Assembly (NCBI GenBank): GCA_022821585.1
Contig: JAJEDI010000022.1
Span: forward strand, 1 to 64,000
Source: Caldilineaceae bacterium
GTDB taxonomy: Bacteria > Chloroflexota > Anaerolineae > Caldilineales > Caldilineaceae
Reading direction: 5' to 3'
Length of the DNA stretch: 64,000 bases
Both the position numbers and the translations under genes were made by a program. Of the stretch, positions 17,660-26,100 are shown one piece after another (position 1 is the first letter of the stretch; each line of letters opens with the position of its first letter). The notes beneath the pieces are model-generated. The model had not been told where the DNA came from, ran no database searches, and saw only the letters and a list, made by a program, of their open reading frames with translations.

Positions 17660-18032
17660 CGCTCGCTCCTTTTGTCATTACCATGCTGAAGTCCACTGAC
17701 GGTCCTGGCGTGTTGCACCAATCCGCCCCCAAAGGCGTTCTGTCCCTGAGTACTCCGACAATCAAGCAACCAGTCCCGCAACCGCGCCCAAGCGCCGCCA
17801 GAACTCTGCAAAATGGAGGAAACAGCCAGGTTTCGGCGAAAAAAAATGAAAAAACCTGAATTTCCACCAATTTACCCCTTTACAATCAAATAAAAGCGTG
17901 CTATACTATTTGCTGAGGGATCGAGTTGTCACGTTGTGGTTGGAAGCCACTATCGGGGGAAGCGTGGCATCCGGTTCCTCTTTCTATTGGTAAGCATAAG
18001 CCCCCCTTAACTCCCTGGAAAACTGCCCGCTG
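17660..18032. other. Intergenic region between tyrS and fabI, possible small RNA
   Basis: This 373 base gap lies upstream of fabI and downstream of tyrS, both on the minus strand. It includes an A-rich stretch near 17840-17855 and a well-formed sigma70 promoter aimed the other way (17879-17907). The ~120 bases after that promoter can fold into local stems (GTGGTT/AGCCAC at 17936-17950; GAGG with CCTC), and CCGCTG/CAGCGG at 18027-18043 straddles the tyrS stop. No open reading frame of note runs in that direction. Confidence 0.5.
17879..17907 (+). promoter_or_regulatory. Orphan sigma70-type promoter pointing toward the tyrS 3' end
   Basis: TTTACA (17879-17884) and TATACT (17902-17907) are each one base from the consensus and are separated by exactly 17 bases. 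No protein gene lies downstream on this strand, so it would drive a small RNA or an antisense transcript over the end of tyrS. Confidence 0.55.
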
Positions 18033-19271
18033 CTATCCAGCGGAAACGACCCGCAGGAATCGCCTCTTCCCTACCTGAAGTACGTTTTCCCCCCCGTTTG
18101 GTGTGACGCAGGTCTGCACACCGTCGGACACTGCCTTCCCATTCAGCCGCACCCCGCCTTGCTGAATTAGTCGACGCGCCTCACCCTTGCTGCGCACGAG
18201 TCCCGATGCACTCATTAAGTCCAGCAGATTCATCTCCTGCGACAACTTGAACTGCGGCGCGTCGCTTGGTGCCGCCCCCTCGTGCATCCGTACAGCGTCG
18301 ACGGCCGCCTGCTCCGCCCTTTCCTCGCCGTGAAAAATGCCGACAATCTCTTTCGCCAGCGCCCGCTTCGCCAGCTGCGGTTCCAGTTCGCCGCTCTCAA
18401 TCTGGTCCATCATGCTATCGATCTCTTCCTGGCTCCAGCGCGTCACCAGCTCGGCGAAGTTCCGGATTGTGTGGTCCGGGAGGTTGACCACCTTTGTGAA
18501 AATCACCCCCGGGGCCTCGTCGATCCCAATATGATTGCCGGTCGACTTGCTCATCCGCAGGTGGCCGTCTGTTCCCACCAGAATCGGGAACGTCAACACG
18601 ACCTGTGGTCGCATTTCACGCGCACTCATCAACGTGCGCCCGGCCATCAGATTGAACAGCTGGTCCGTCCCGCCGATCTGCACGTCTGTGTCCAGCATGA
18701 TGGCATCATATCCCTGCATCAGCGCATAGAAGAATTCGTGTAGCCAAATAGGCTCGCCCTTGGCATGCCGCTTGCTGAAATTATCCCTGGCCAGAAACTG
18801 CTGCACTGTGAAGCTGCTGGCCAGCTGTATGACCCCGCCGAAGTCCAACTCCCCCAGCCACCTGTGATTGTAGTCGACGACCGTCTTCTCCGGGTCCAGC
18901 ACCCTGTGCGCCTGCTGCGTAAAACTCCGCGCATTTTCCATCGCCGCTTCCAGGCTCTGTTGCGAACGCGCGCTCTCTTTGTCACTTGGGTCCCCGATGG
19001 TACCCGTAAACGTACCAATCAGGAAAACGACGGTATGACCGAGATCCTGGAACTGCCTCAGCTTTCGCAGAGGAACAGTGTGCCCAAGATGGAGATCGCT
19101 CGATGTGGGGTCGAACCCGCAGTAAACGCGCAGCGGCCGGCCGTGCTCGCGACTCTCTACTAGCCTCTGTCGTAGCTCCGCTTCCATATTGGCGCGGGTT
19201 CGATCGTCACCAAACTCCACCCCCCGCATCAATACAGCCATCTGCTCATCTACCGGCCGAAACTCAGGCAT
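18033..19271 (-). CDS. tyrS: Tyrosine-tRNA ligase
   Basis: Class Ic aminoacyl-tRNA synthetase that charges tRNA-Tyr. The 412 aa protein has HLGH (the HIGH motif, in [15 protein letters not shown]) near residue 51, the tyrosine/ATP-binding region, and RMSKSTGN (the KMSKS motif) near residue 236. A C-terminal S4 RNA-binding domain begins near residue 345 ([22 protein letters not shown]). The motif forms fit the longer TyrS type 2 lineage. The frame extends to a GTG at 19292, but GGAGGG lies 8 bases before the ATG at 19271, which is taken as the start. No T-box leader could be found upstream. A weak 6 bp hairpin overlaps its stop codon. Confidence 0.95.
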   Translation of the reverse strand: MPEFRPVDEQMAVLMRGVEFGDDRTRANMEAELRQRLVESREHGRPLRVYCGFDPTSSDLHLGHTVPLRKLRQFQDLGHTVVFLIGTFTGTIGDPSDKESARSQQSLEAAMENARSFTQQAHRVLDPEKTVVDYNHRWLGELDFGGVIQLASSFTVQQFLARDNFSKRHAKGEPIWLHEFFYALMQGYDAIMLDTDVQIGGTDQLFNLMAGRTLMSAREMRPQVVLTFPILVGTDGHLRMSKSTGNHIGIDEAPGVIFTKVVNLPDHTIRNFAELVTRWSQEEIDSMMDQIESGELEPQLAKRALAKEIVGIFHGEERAEQAAVDAVRMHEGAAPSDAPQFKLSQEMNLLDLMSASGLVRSKGEARRLIQQGGVRLNGKAVSDGVQTCVTPNGGENVLQVGKRRFLRVVSAG

Positions 19272-19397
19272 CTCTCCAACCCTCCAATTCACAATACTCT
19301 TCCAAAAAAATGTGACCCCTAAGCCCGTACCGTATGGCGATCATGATTCAGCATGGGAAAGGTGATTCTCTCACCTATCGCCTGTCAATCGCCGCAT

Positions 19398-19431
19398 TCA
19401 CTGACTACTGACTACTGACCACTGCAGTTCT
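19398..19431 (+). repeat. Heptamer tandem repeat (TGACTAC x2, TGACCAC)
   Basis: Three successive seven-base units, CTGACTA, CTGACTA and CTGACCA, end in CTGCAGTTC, matching the tract at 3653-3684. It directly abuts the GC-rich hairpin repeat. Confidence 0.65.
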
Positions 19432-19563
19432 GGGCGGTCGGGCCTATTCGGCCCTCCCTTGTGCGGGGGCTCCGCCCCCCCAACGCCCCCGGCCCTATTC
19501 GCGCCGCAGCAAATGTGAGGGAAACATGACCTGGGCGTCCCGCGGCAGCTCGTGCTACCCCCC
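19432..19563 (+). repeat. GC-rich double-hairpin intergenic repeat, copy A
   Basis: The element starts GGGCGGTCGG and has a first stem (GGGCC around TATTC with GGCCC), then CTCCCTTGTGC, then a second stem (GGGGGC-TCC-GCCCCC), then CAACGCCCCCGGCC. A conserved right part follows (GCCGCAGC, TGTGAGGG, ATATGACNTGGGCG-like). Copies with the same order are at 47375 (left half only) and 57745 (full length). Confidence 0.8.
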
Positions 19564-19783
19564 AACCAGCGTCATGGCATGGACCGGGCGACTGCCAGGG
19601 CAGGCAAGTCAACTCCACAACTGGGACCAACATAAACCGCCGTGACCATCAAGACTCCGCTACAAAAGACCTGACAGTACGTGCTGTCTTGCCCTTGCCA
19701 GGCAGATCCCACATGTCTCCAGCAGCCCCGTCCGGACACCGAAGTTCACCAAGAACTAAAAACTGACTACTAAAAACTTCCAA

Positions 19784-21520
19784 TCAAAACTTGGGCTGCG
19801 CCTGCGTCTCCACAGGATCCCGCCCCAGCAGGAAGTCAAAGTCCATCCCATCCGGAGCCTGCATCACATGGTCCAGGAAAAGCTTGCCGTAGCCGCGCCG
19901 GTATTGCGGCGGCGGCTGTCGCCATTCTGCGTGACGCCTGCCGATCTCTTCCTCTTCCACGCGCAGTTCGAGCCGCCTGCCCGGGACATCCAACTCGATC
20001 TCATCGCCCGAACGTACGACTGACAGCGGCCCGCCCACAGCAGCCTCCGGAGCAACGTGCAGTACAATCGTCCCAAATGCCGTACCGCTCATTCTTGCAT
20101 CGGAGATACGCACCATATCGCGTACCCCCTGTTTTAGCAACTTTTTAGGGATCGGTAGGTTCCCCACCTCCGGCATCCCCGGCCCGCCGATCGGACCCGC
20201 ATTCTGTAGCACTAGAATATCCTCGGGATGGACGTCAAGCGCAGGATCGTCGATTCTCTTCTGCAGATCGGCAATACTTTGAAATACAACCGCCCGCCCC
20301 CTGTGCTGCAGGAGGTCCGGCGACGCCGCCGCATGCTTGATCACAGCCCCGGCCGGCGCCAGGTTGCCCCGCAGGATGGCCAGTCCCCCTTCCGACTTCA
20401 GCGGATAGTCCCGAGATTGGACCACCTCGCTATCGACAACGTCGCTCTGCGCTACGTTTTCCGCAAGAGTCCGCCCGGTGACGGTAAGCGCATCGCCATA
20501 AAGTAGCGGCAGGAGCTGCTTCAAAACTGCCGGTACGCCCCCTGCATAGAAGAAGTCCTCCATTTGGAAGCTGCCCGCGGGCCGGATATTGGCCAGCAAA
20601 GGGGTCCGCCGGCTGATCGAATCGAACAGGTCCAGCGGTAGTTCGAATCCAAGCCGCCCAGCCACCGCCGGCAAATGCACGACCGCGTTCGTGCTTCCTC
20701 CCAATGCGCACAAAAGTGTAATTGCGTTTTCCATCGCCTCTCGCGTCAGCACTTGCGAAGGACGCAGCCCTTCCTCCGCCATCGCCACGATGCGTCGTCC
20801 GGCCTGCTCAGCCAGAAGAATCCGCCGCGAATCAGCCGCCGGGATCGCCCCGTTTCCAGGAAGAGAGATGCCCAACGCCTCCGTCAGCGAGTTCATCGTC
20901 GAAGCTGTGCCCATCACCATGCAGTGGCCGCGGCTCCGCACCAGGTTTTCTTCAACCTCTGCATACTCTCCATCGCTTAGATCGCCCGCCCGGTACTCAG
21001 TCGTCAAGCGCCGGCAATCTGTACACGCCCCCAGCGTCTGACCGCGCCAGTGCCCGTTCAGCATCGGCCCGCCCGAGACGAGAATCGCCGGTAGATCGGC
21101 GCTCGCCACGCCCATCAACGCCGCCGGCGTCGTCTTGTCGCACCCGCACAGGACGACCACTCCGTCCATCGGATTGCCGCGTATCATCTCCTCCGTGTCC
21201 ATGGCCGCCAGGTTGCGCCACAACATCGAGGTGGGTGTCAGGTAGATCTCTCCCAGGCTGATCGTCGGAAACTCCAGCGGGAATCCGCCCGCCTGCCACA
21301 CCCCCCGCTTCACCGCCTCCACCAGCTCGGGAAAATGGGCATGGCAGTTATTCATCTCGCTGTAGGTGTTCAGAATTCCAATCAAGGGTCGGTTCATGTC
21401 CGCCCTGTCGAAACCAAGGGAGCGTGTGAACGCCCTGTGCATCAGCCCCGCTGCATCCGGCTCGTTGAAAAAAGCGCGCCCGCGTGCTTCCTTAGCCGTC
21501 CCATTCCGTTTCTCAGTCAC
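19784..21520 (-). CDS. IlvD/Edd family dehydratase, pentonate (L-arabonate/D-xylonate) type
   Basis: Fe-S dehydratase of 578 aa. It has Cys59 (NNCHAHFPE), Cys127 (CGCDKTTPAALMG) and Cys200 (RGHCMVMGTAST), the three conserved cysteines of the family's iron-sulfur centre, and the Ser in ARMSGT expected to act as base. CDKTTPA, rather than the CDKxxPGMLMA form of branched-chain dihydroxy-acid dehydratase, points to the sugar-acid branch, where the enzyme turns an aldonate into a 2-keto-3-deoxy acid. It starts at GTG, with GGGAGG about 11 bases upstream. It follows the NHL-protein gene by 61 bases on the same strand. An automatic label of ilvD would probably be wrong; the sugar used is not known. 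Confidence 0.88.
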   Translation of the reverse strand: MTEKRNGTAKEARGRAFFNEPDAAGLMHRAFTRSLGFDRADMNRPLIGILNTYSEMNNCHAHFPELVEAVKRGVWQAGGFPLEFPTISLGEIYLTPTSMLWRNLAAMDTEEMIRGNPMDGVVVLCGCDKTTPAALMGVASADLPAILVSGGPMLNGHWRGQTLGACTDCRRLTTEYRAGDLSDGEYAEVEENLVRSRGHCMVMGTASTMNSLTEALGISLPGNGAIPAADSRRILLAEQAGRRIVAMAEEGLRPSQVLTREAMENAITLLCALGGSTNAVVHLPAVAGRLGFELPLDLFDSISRRTPLLANIRPAGSFQMEDFFYAGGVPAVLKQLLPLLYGDALTVTGRTLAENVAQSDVVDSEVVQSRDYPLKSEGGLAILRGNLAPAGAVIKHAAASPDLLQHRGRAVVFQSIADLQKRIDDPALDVHPEDILVLQNAGPIGGPGMPEVGNLPIPKKLLKQGVRDMVRISDARMSGTAFGTIVLHVAPEAAVGGPLSVVRSGDEIELDVPGRRLELRVEEEEIGRRHAEWRQPPPQYRRGYGKLFLDHVMQAPDGMDFDFLLGRDPVETQAQPKF

Positions 21521-21581
21521 CTTTTCTCAGTCCTCCCAGCCTCACCTCAACCCGGTCTGCATCGCCTGCGACGCAAGTCGT

Positions 21582-22883
21582 TCAAGGTGAGATTTCCAGC
21601 CGGTAAATGTTACCGTTGTCGCTGTCCGTAACAACAAGAATCCCCGGCCCGCTTGCAGTAATCCCGACCAGCTTCCGCAACGGCTTTCCCTCTGCAAGCA
21701 CCCAGGCTGCCAGGTCCTCGACGTCGTCCCCCGAGATTCTCAGGATGCCGCCCTGCTCAGGCTGGGTAACATAGACTGTCCCCTCGCTGTCGAGGGCTAG
21801 GTGAGGACCGTCCATACTGTTGGCTGTTACCAAGGGCCACAGATTCAACAGCTCCCCAGCCTCGGTAAATCGCAGCACAGAAGTCATTCCCGCGGTCGAC
21901 ACAAAGACAGAGCCGTCAGATCGGTAAGCAACATCGACCGGCTGCAGGTCCGTTCCTTCAAAATCGGTCGAAATGCGAACCAGTTCCTGACCCAACAGGT
22001 CAAACGCGGCAACAGCCAGCGCAGGCGTCATGGCCAGCCAGATCCGCCCAAAGCCGTCAACGTCGAGCCCTCTGCTCCGGTCTGCCGTCTGGGCGGGAAT
22101 GGGAATCACTTCTTGGAACTCGCCGCTAGGCCCGTGAACACTTACCTGGCCCCCTGCGCCGGCATCCAGCACGTACACATTCCCCGCGCCGTCTGCCGCA
22201 ACATCAACCGGCTCGACAAGGGGACGGTCCGAGTGCTCTATCTGGGCAATCGGCTGCCCTTCGCCATCCAGGATGATAAGCGCCCTTCGGCTTGGATCGA
22301 CCACATAGATGTTTCCATTCGAAATGGTCACCCCTCGCGGTTGCGCAAAGTCGGCACTTACCGTCTCGAAGTCGGTGGTCTTCTCCTCACCTGTAAACGG
22401 TGTGACGATCTCCAACGGCAAGGCCATGCCCGGCACGCCCCCGGGTACCGCCTCGCTGCTTACCTCTTGCACATTTGGCGGTACCTGTGAATCCGCCTTC
22501 CTGAAATTGTCTCTGGCCACTGCGCCAACTAGGACCACCAGCAACAGAAGCGGACTCCCGCTCCAAAGGATGAGCGCTTGAATTCCGCCGCGTACCTTCT
22601 TCTGAAACGTAGCCCGATGGCGTTTTGATTCAGGGTACGGTCTCGACCCGCCAACCGGCCCAGACCTCGCCTCCGTGCCACCTTCTGCGCCAAACCCGCT
22701 ATCGGGTCCCAACGTCTCTTCGCCTGCCTCAACGGGAAGGACTACCTCCAGGCCTTCGGCATCATGCTCTGCAGCACTATCCCTTGAAGACAAGGCCCAG
22801 CCGCACTGGTCGCAGAATCTGGCCTCACTTCTGACTGAAGATTCGCATCGGGGGCAGACTACCACCGGCTCTTCTCTCAACAT
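21582..22883 (-). CDS. Zinc-ribbon, single-membrane-span, NHL-repeat protein
   Basis: 433 aa from the ATG at 22883; the frame extends to a TTG at 22976 (464 aa). Near the N-terminus is a zinc ribbon with two CxxC pairs (CPRCESS, FCDQCGWAL). An acidic, disordered stretch follows, then one membrane segment (ILWSGSPLLLLVVLVGAVA), placing the C-terminal ~270 residues outside the cytoplasm. That part is an NHL-type beta propeller with repeated VDVAADGAGNVYVLDAG-like units. It matches the C-terminal propeller of the next gene upstream almost unit for unit, including DRSRG, TPALAVAAFD, LNLWPL and DGPH, so this looks like a copy of that protein that has lost the glycosyltransferase and PA14 parts. 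The ligand of the propeller is unknown. Confidence 0.82.
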   Translation of the reverse strand: MLREEPVVVCPRCESSVRSEARFCDQCGWALSSRDSAAEHDAEGLEVVLPVEAGEETLGPDSGFGAEGGTEARSGPVGGSRPYPESKRHRATFQKKVRGGIQALILWSGSPLLLLVVLVGAVARDNFRKADSQVPPNVQEVSSEAVPGGVPGMALPLEIVTPFTGEEKTTDFETVSADFAQPRGVTISNGNIYVVDPSRRALIILDGEGQPIAQIEHSDRPLVEPVDVAADGAGNVYVLDAGAGGQVSVHGPSGEFQEVIPIPAQTADRSRGLDVDGFGRIWLAMTPALAVAAFDLLGQELVRISTDFEGTDLQPVDVAYRSDGSVFVSTAGMTSVLRFTEAGELLNLWPLVTANSMDGPHLALDSEGTVYVTQPEQGGILRISGDDVEDLAAWVLAEGKPLRKLVGITASGPGILVVTDSDNGNIYRLEISP

Positions 22884-23116
22884 GTCTTTCCCGGGTTGTC
22901 CAAGATCTGCGTCCGGAGGTCTGAAGTCCCGCCGCAAAGCAACTTGAGTATTGGAGGCGATTACGCTAAACAACAACGCCTTCGATTAAGATCGACGCGC
23001 GCCCGCATTGAGACCGCTAGCCCCATTAGCATTCTTGCTGGCCCCCGGTTCCCGAGCGCACGACCATAGCCAGCCCGCAGAGACGGCTCGTCTGGCCCGC
23101 CCGCTTGTCGCTCCGT

Positions 23117-26100
23117 CTACGGCGAGACCGGAACGCGGTATATGAGCCCGTTCTCGCTATCGGTCAGCAACAGATTGCCGCCAGGTCCTACGCTAACGCC
23201 AACAAGCTTTCGGACCGGTTGACTGGCGGGAAGCGCCCACACAACGATATTCTCGTCATCGTCCAGCGGGATCCGCACAAAACTTCCCAGTTCCGGCTGG
23301 GTCACGTATAGTGTCCCGGCCTCGTCAACCGCCATGTGTGGGCCGTCGGCGCTGTTTGCCCTGGCCAGTGGCCACAGATTAAGAGCTTCGCCCCCAATCG
23401 AAAAACGTATGACCGCTGTCGTGCCTACCGATGAAACGTAGACGGCATCGTCGGCATGGTAGGCCACGTCGACCGGTTGAAAGTCCCCTTCGCCAAAGAC
23501 TGTCGTAATGCGAGCCAGCTCCCGACCCTCCACGTCAAATGCCGCCACCGCAAGCGCAGGAGTCAAGGCCAGCCAGATCCGACCCGCCTCGTCGACGTCA
23601 ATTCCTCTGCTCCTGTCCGCAATGTTATCAGACAACGGAACCGCTCGCACAAAGTCGCCCGCCGCATCATGGATCGACACCTGCCCGCCGCCTCCCGCGT
23701 CAAGAACATAAATGTTGCCGGCCTTATCGGCCGCGACATCGACCGGTTCGCTGAATCTTCGATTTGAGCGGCGAACCTGTGCGATCTCCTGACCGCTGGG
23801 ATCCAGGACAAACATAGACTGCTGTCCCGGATCAACGACATACAACATGCCGTTTGCAGCCACTACCCCCCGGGGTCGCTCAAAAATGTCGCTTACACTT
23901 TCAAACGCAGCCGTCTCCTCACCCTCCACCGGCAGAAGCGACACATTCATAGGTAGACCTGCCAGCGACGCCTCCGACGTTCTGTCGAAAATCGCAAGGT
24001 CCTCTATGGACAAATGGTCGTAGTTGCCCTGTGGGGGAATAAGCGCTTCAGCCTGCACCAGCGTGCGCTCCTGTCCCGGCGGCGCCCAGTGGAGGTTGAC
24101 ATGATAGTGAGACGTGCGCGCCACATAGCGGATCCGAATGTCATGCAGTCCTGCAGTAAGAGTGATCGAGTCCTCATCGTACTGATTCGGTTCGGGGCTA
24201 GCCGCCACCGCGATTTCGTCGATCCACAGCTCAGACTCGTCGATTGACTCAATCCCTAAGCGGTAGACACCTTCGATCGGCACAGCCAGCTTTCCCTCCC
24301 ATTCCACCGTATACGGACGCGGCAGCGGAATATCGTGAAAATAGAGATTGATCTGCGGGTCAATGCGCGTAAACGCCGGCGGACCCTGCCAGTCCCCATT
24401 GGCATAGTACCTCCCCAAAAGCCCGTTGCTCGTCACCGGCGCCACATGCAGTGCAGACGACGGCACGATCTGCTCCTCCTCCCCAGGACGCTGCCACGAA
24501 AGCGAAACCGCGCCCTCACCGCCAACCGCCCGCAGGCGAATACTGTGCAGGCCCAGGGCCAGCTTCAGGGCCGCCGTGGCCTCCTGGCTACCTGCTGCCC
24601 GCCCGCCTTCGCCTCCTTCACCAATCTGGGCCACAAGCTCTTCGTCTATGTACAGCTCTGCAGCCGCCGGAGCCCGCAGAACAATCTTGTGCGGCCCGTA
24701 CTCCTCGATGTTGAGAATACCCGTCCACTCGGCAGAATAAGGCCCTGAGAGCGGCGCTCCGCCGGGCCAGTTCACCGAAACCGTAGCATGTCTCTCGACA
24801 GCGACCGGGTCGCCAGCCCACGCGTCACCCTCAAAATAAGAGACCTCCACGCCCTGTATCGATGTGATGTCCGCAGGGCTGAGACGGGCCTCATACAGGA
24901 CAGTGGGTCCGCCGAAAGGCGGCCTATGCTCTATAAACTCGCCGTTCGGGTAGAAGTTGCGCGCCTGCTCAAAGAAACTCCGCCGCTCAGGGTCCATGAG
25001 GAACAGCGCGTTTCGATCGGACGAGAGCGGCATCGGCAGCGTCTCAGTGTACTTGATCGCCCGATAGTACGGCACCGTGCTGCCCACGAAACGCACTGAC
25101 GGATGTCCTGCATAGTGTGAGGTGAGATAAACGTTCGTGTCAACGCTGTCCACGTGTTCTGCGACCACAGTCGCTGCGATAGTCTCCCCTGTGGAGTAGG
25201 CGTTCCAAACCGCGAAGTCGTTCACCTGCCGAACGAAGTACGTTCGATAATTGTATACTCCCACCGCCGCCAGCAGCACAGCCGCAAACAAGACAGGCGT
25301 GCCCCGCCACAGAAACAATTGCCAGAACCAGCCTGCAATCCCCCTGTTCATTGAGGCGACCCGACCCAGGCGCTTTTCGACGCCTGTCTCCCCTTCCTCC
25401 CCCAGACTCCACCCGTGGAAAGAGGCCGCTCGCCAGTTTTGCCACAACAGCGCCAGGGGAAGCAAAACGAGCAGATACGCGACCGGCAATGTCCCGATGG
25501 CTCGCAGCGACTGTGGCGCCTCAAAACTGAGCGAAAAAACACCCCCCGCCAGCAGACCGAAAAACCACAATATGAGAAGCAGAAATCTAGGACGCCAGAA
25601 GCGGCTGAGACTGAGCCCCAGTCCCAGCACGAGCAGCCCCCCGGCCACCGGAGCCAGCATCGGTTCCCCTGGCAGGTTGTGGCGCCCGTTTGGATCGCCG
25701 CGAACGTTGTACATCAGAAGATGTGCTGCCGCGTTTTCCCGTACTTTTTCCCAGACCTCGTCATCCGAGTACTCCTCAAATATCGAAACGGTTCGCGTGC
25801 GCTCCAGATACCGGTCAAGTCTTGCGAACGCGAAAGTTGCCAGCGGCGCTAGGAAAAGCAGGACGCCCATCGCCAGTACGACGAGCCCCTTCCACTGCGA
25901 AAGAATGAGCGTCCACTTCGAAATCAAGAGAAAGAGTACAAAAGTCGACACCACCGCAAGAAAAAGCTGGAAGGCATAGTACGTATTGAGGCCGAAGCCC
26001 AGGCACAGTCCGGCCCAGAGATAGTCGGTGATCCTACCTCTGCGCAGCGCCTTGAACAGTAGGCCGATCGCCAGAAAAACAAACAGCGTCATCAGAATGT

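Larger units (their letters stand above)
19272..19783. other. Intergenic region carrying heptamer and GC-rich repeats
   Basis: This 512 base gap separates the sugar-acid dehydratase (downstream end) from tyrS. Apart from the two repeats listed separately it contains another weak heptamer trace near 19758-19780 (AAAACTGACTACTAAAAACT). The minus-strand promoter of tyrS should lie near 19290-19400 but is not clear. Confidence 0.5.

Noticed and set aside
17930-18015. Possible cobalamin-riboswitch-like string (GGGGGAAG, ATCCGG, CCCCCC-TTAACT)
   Set aside because: The conserved CCCCGCAACTGT core and the AGTCAGGATAC end are missing, and no cobalamin gene lies downstream. Kept only as a non-specific small RNA candidate.
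19272-19783. T-box leader upstream of tyrS
   Set aside because: No TGGNACCNCG antiterminator motif could be found on the minus strand, and the region is filled by repeats.
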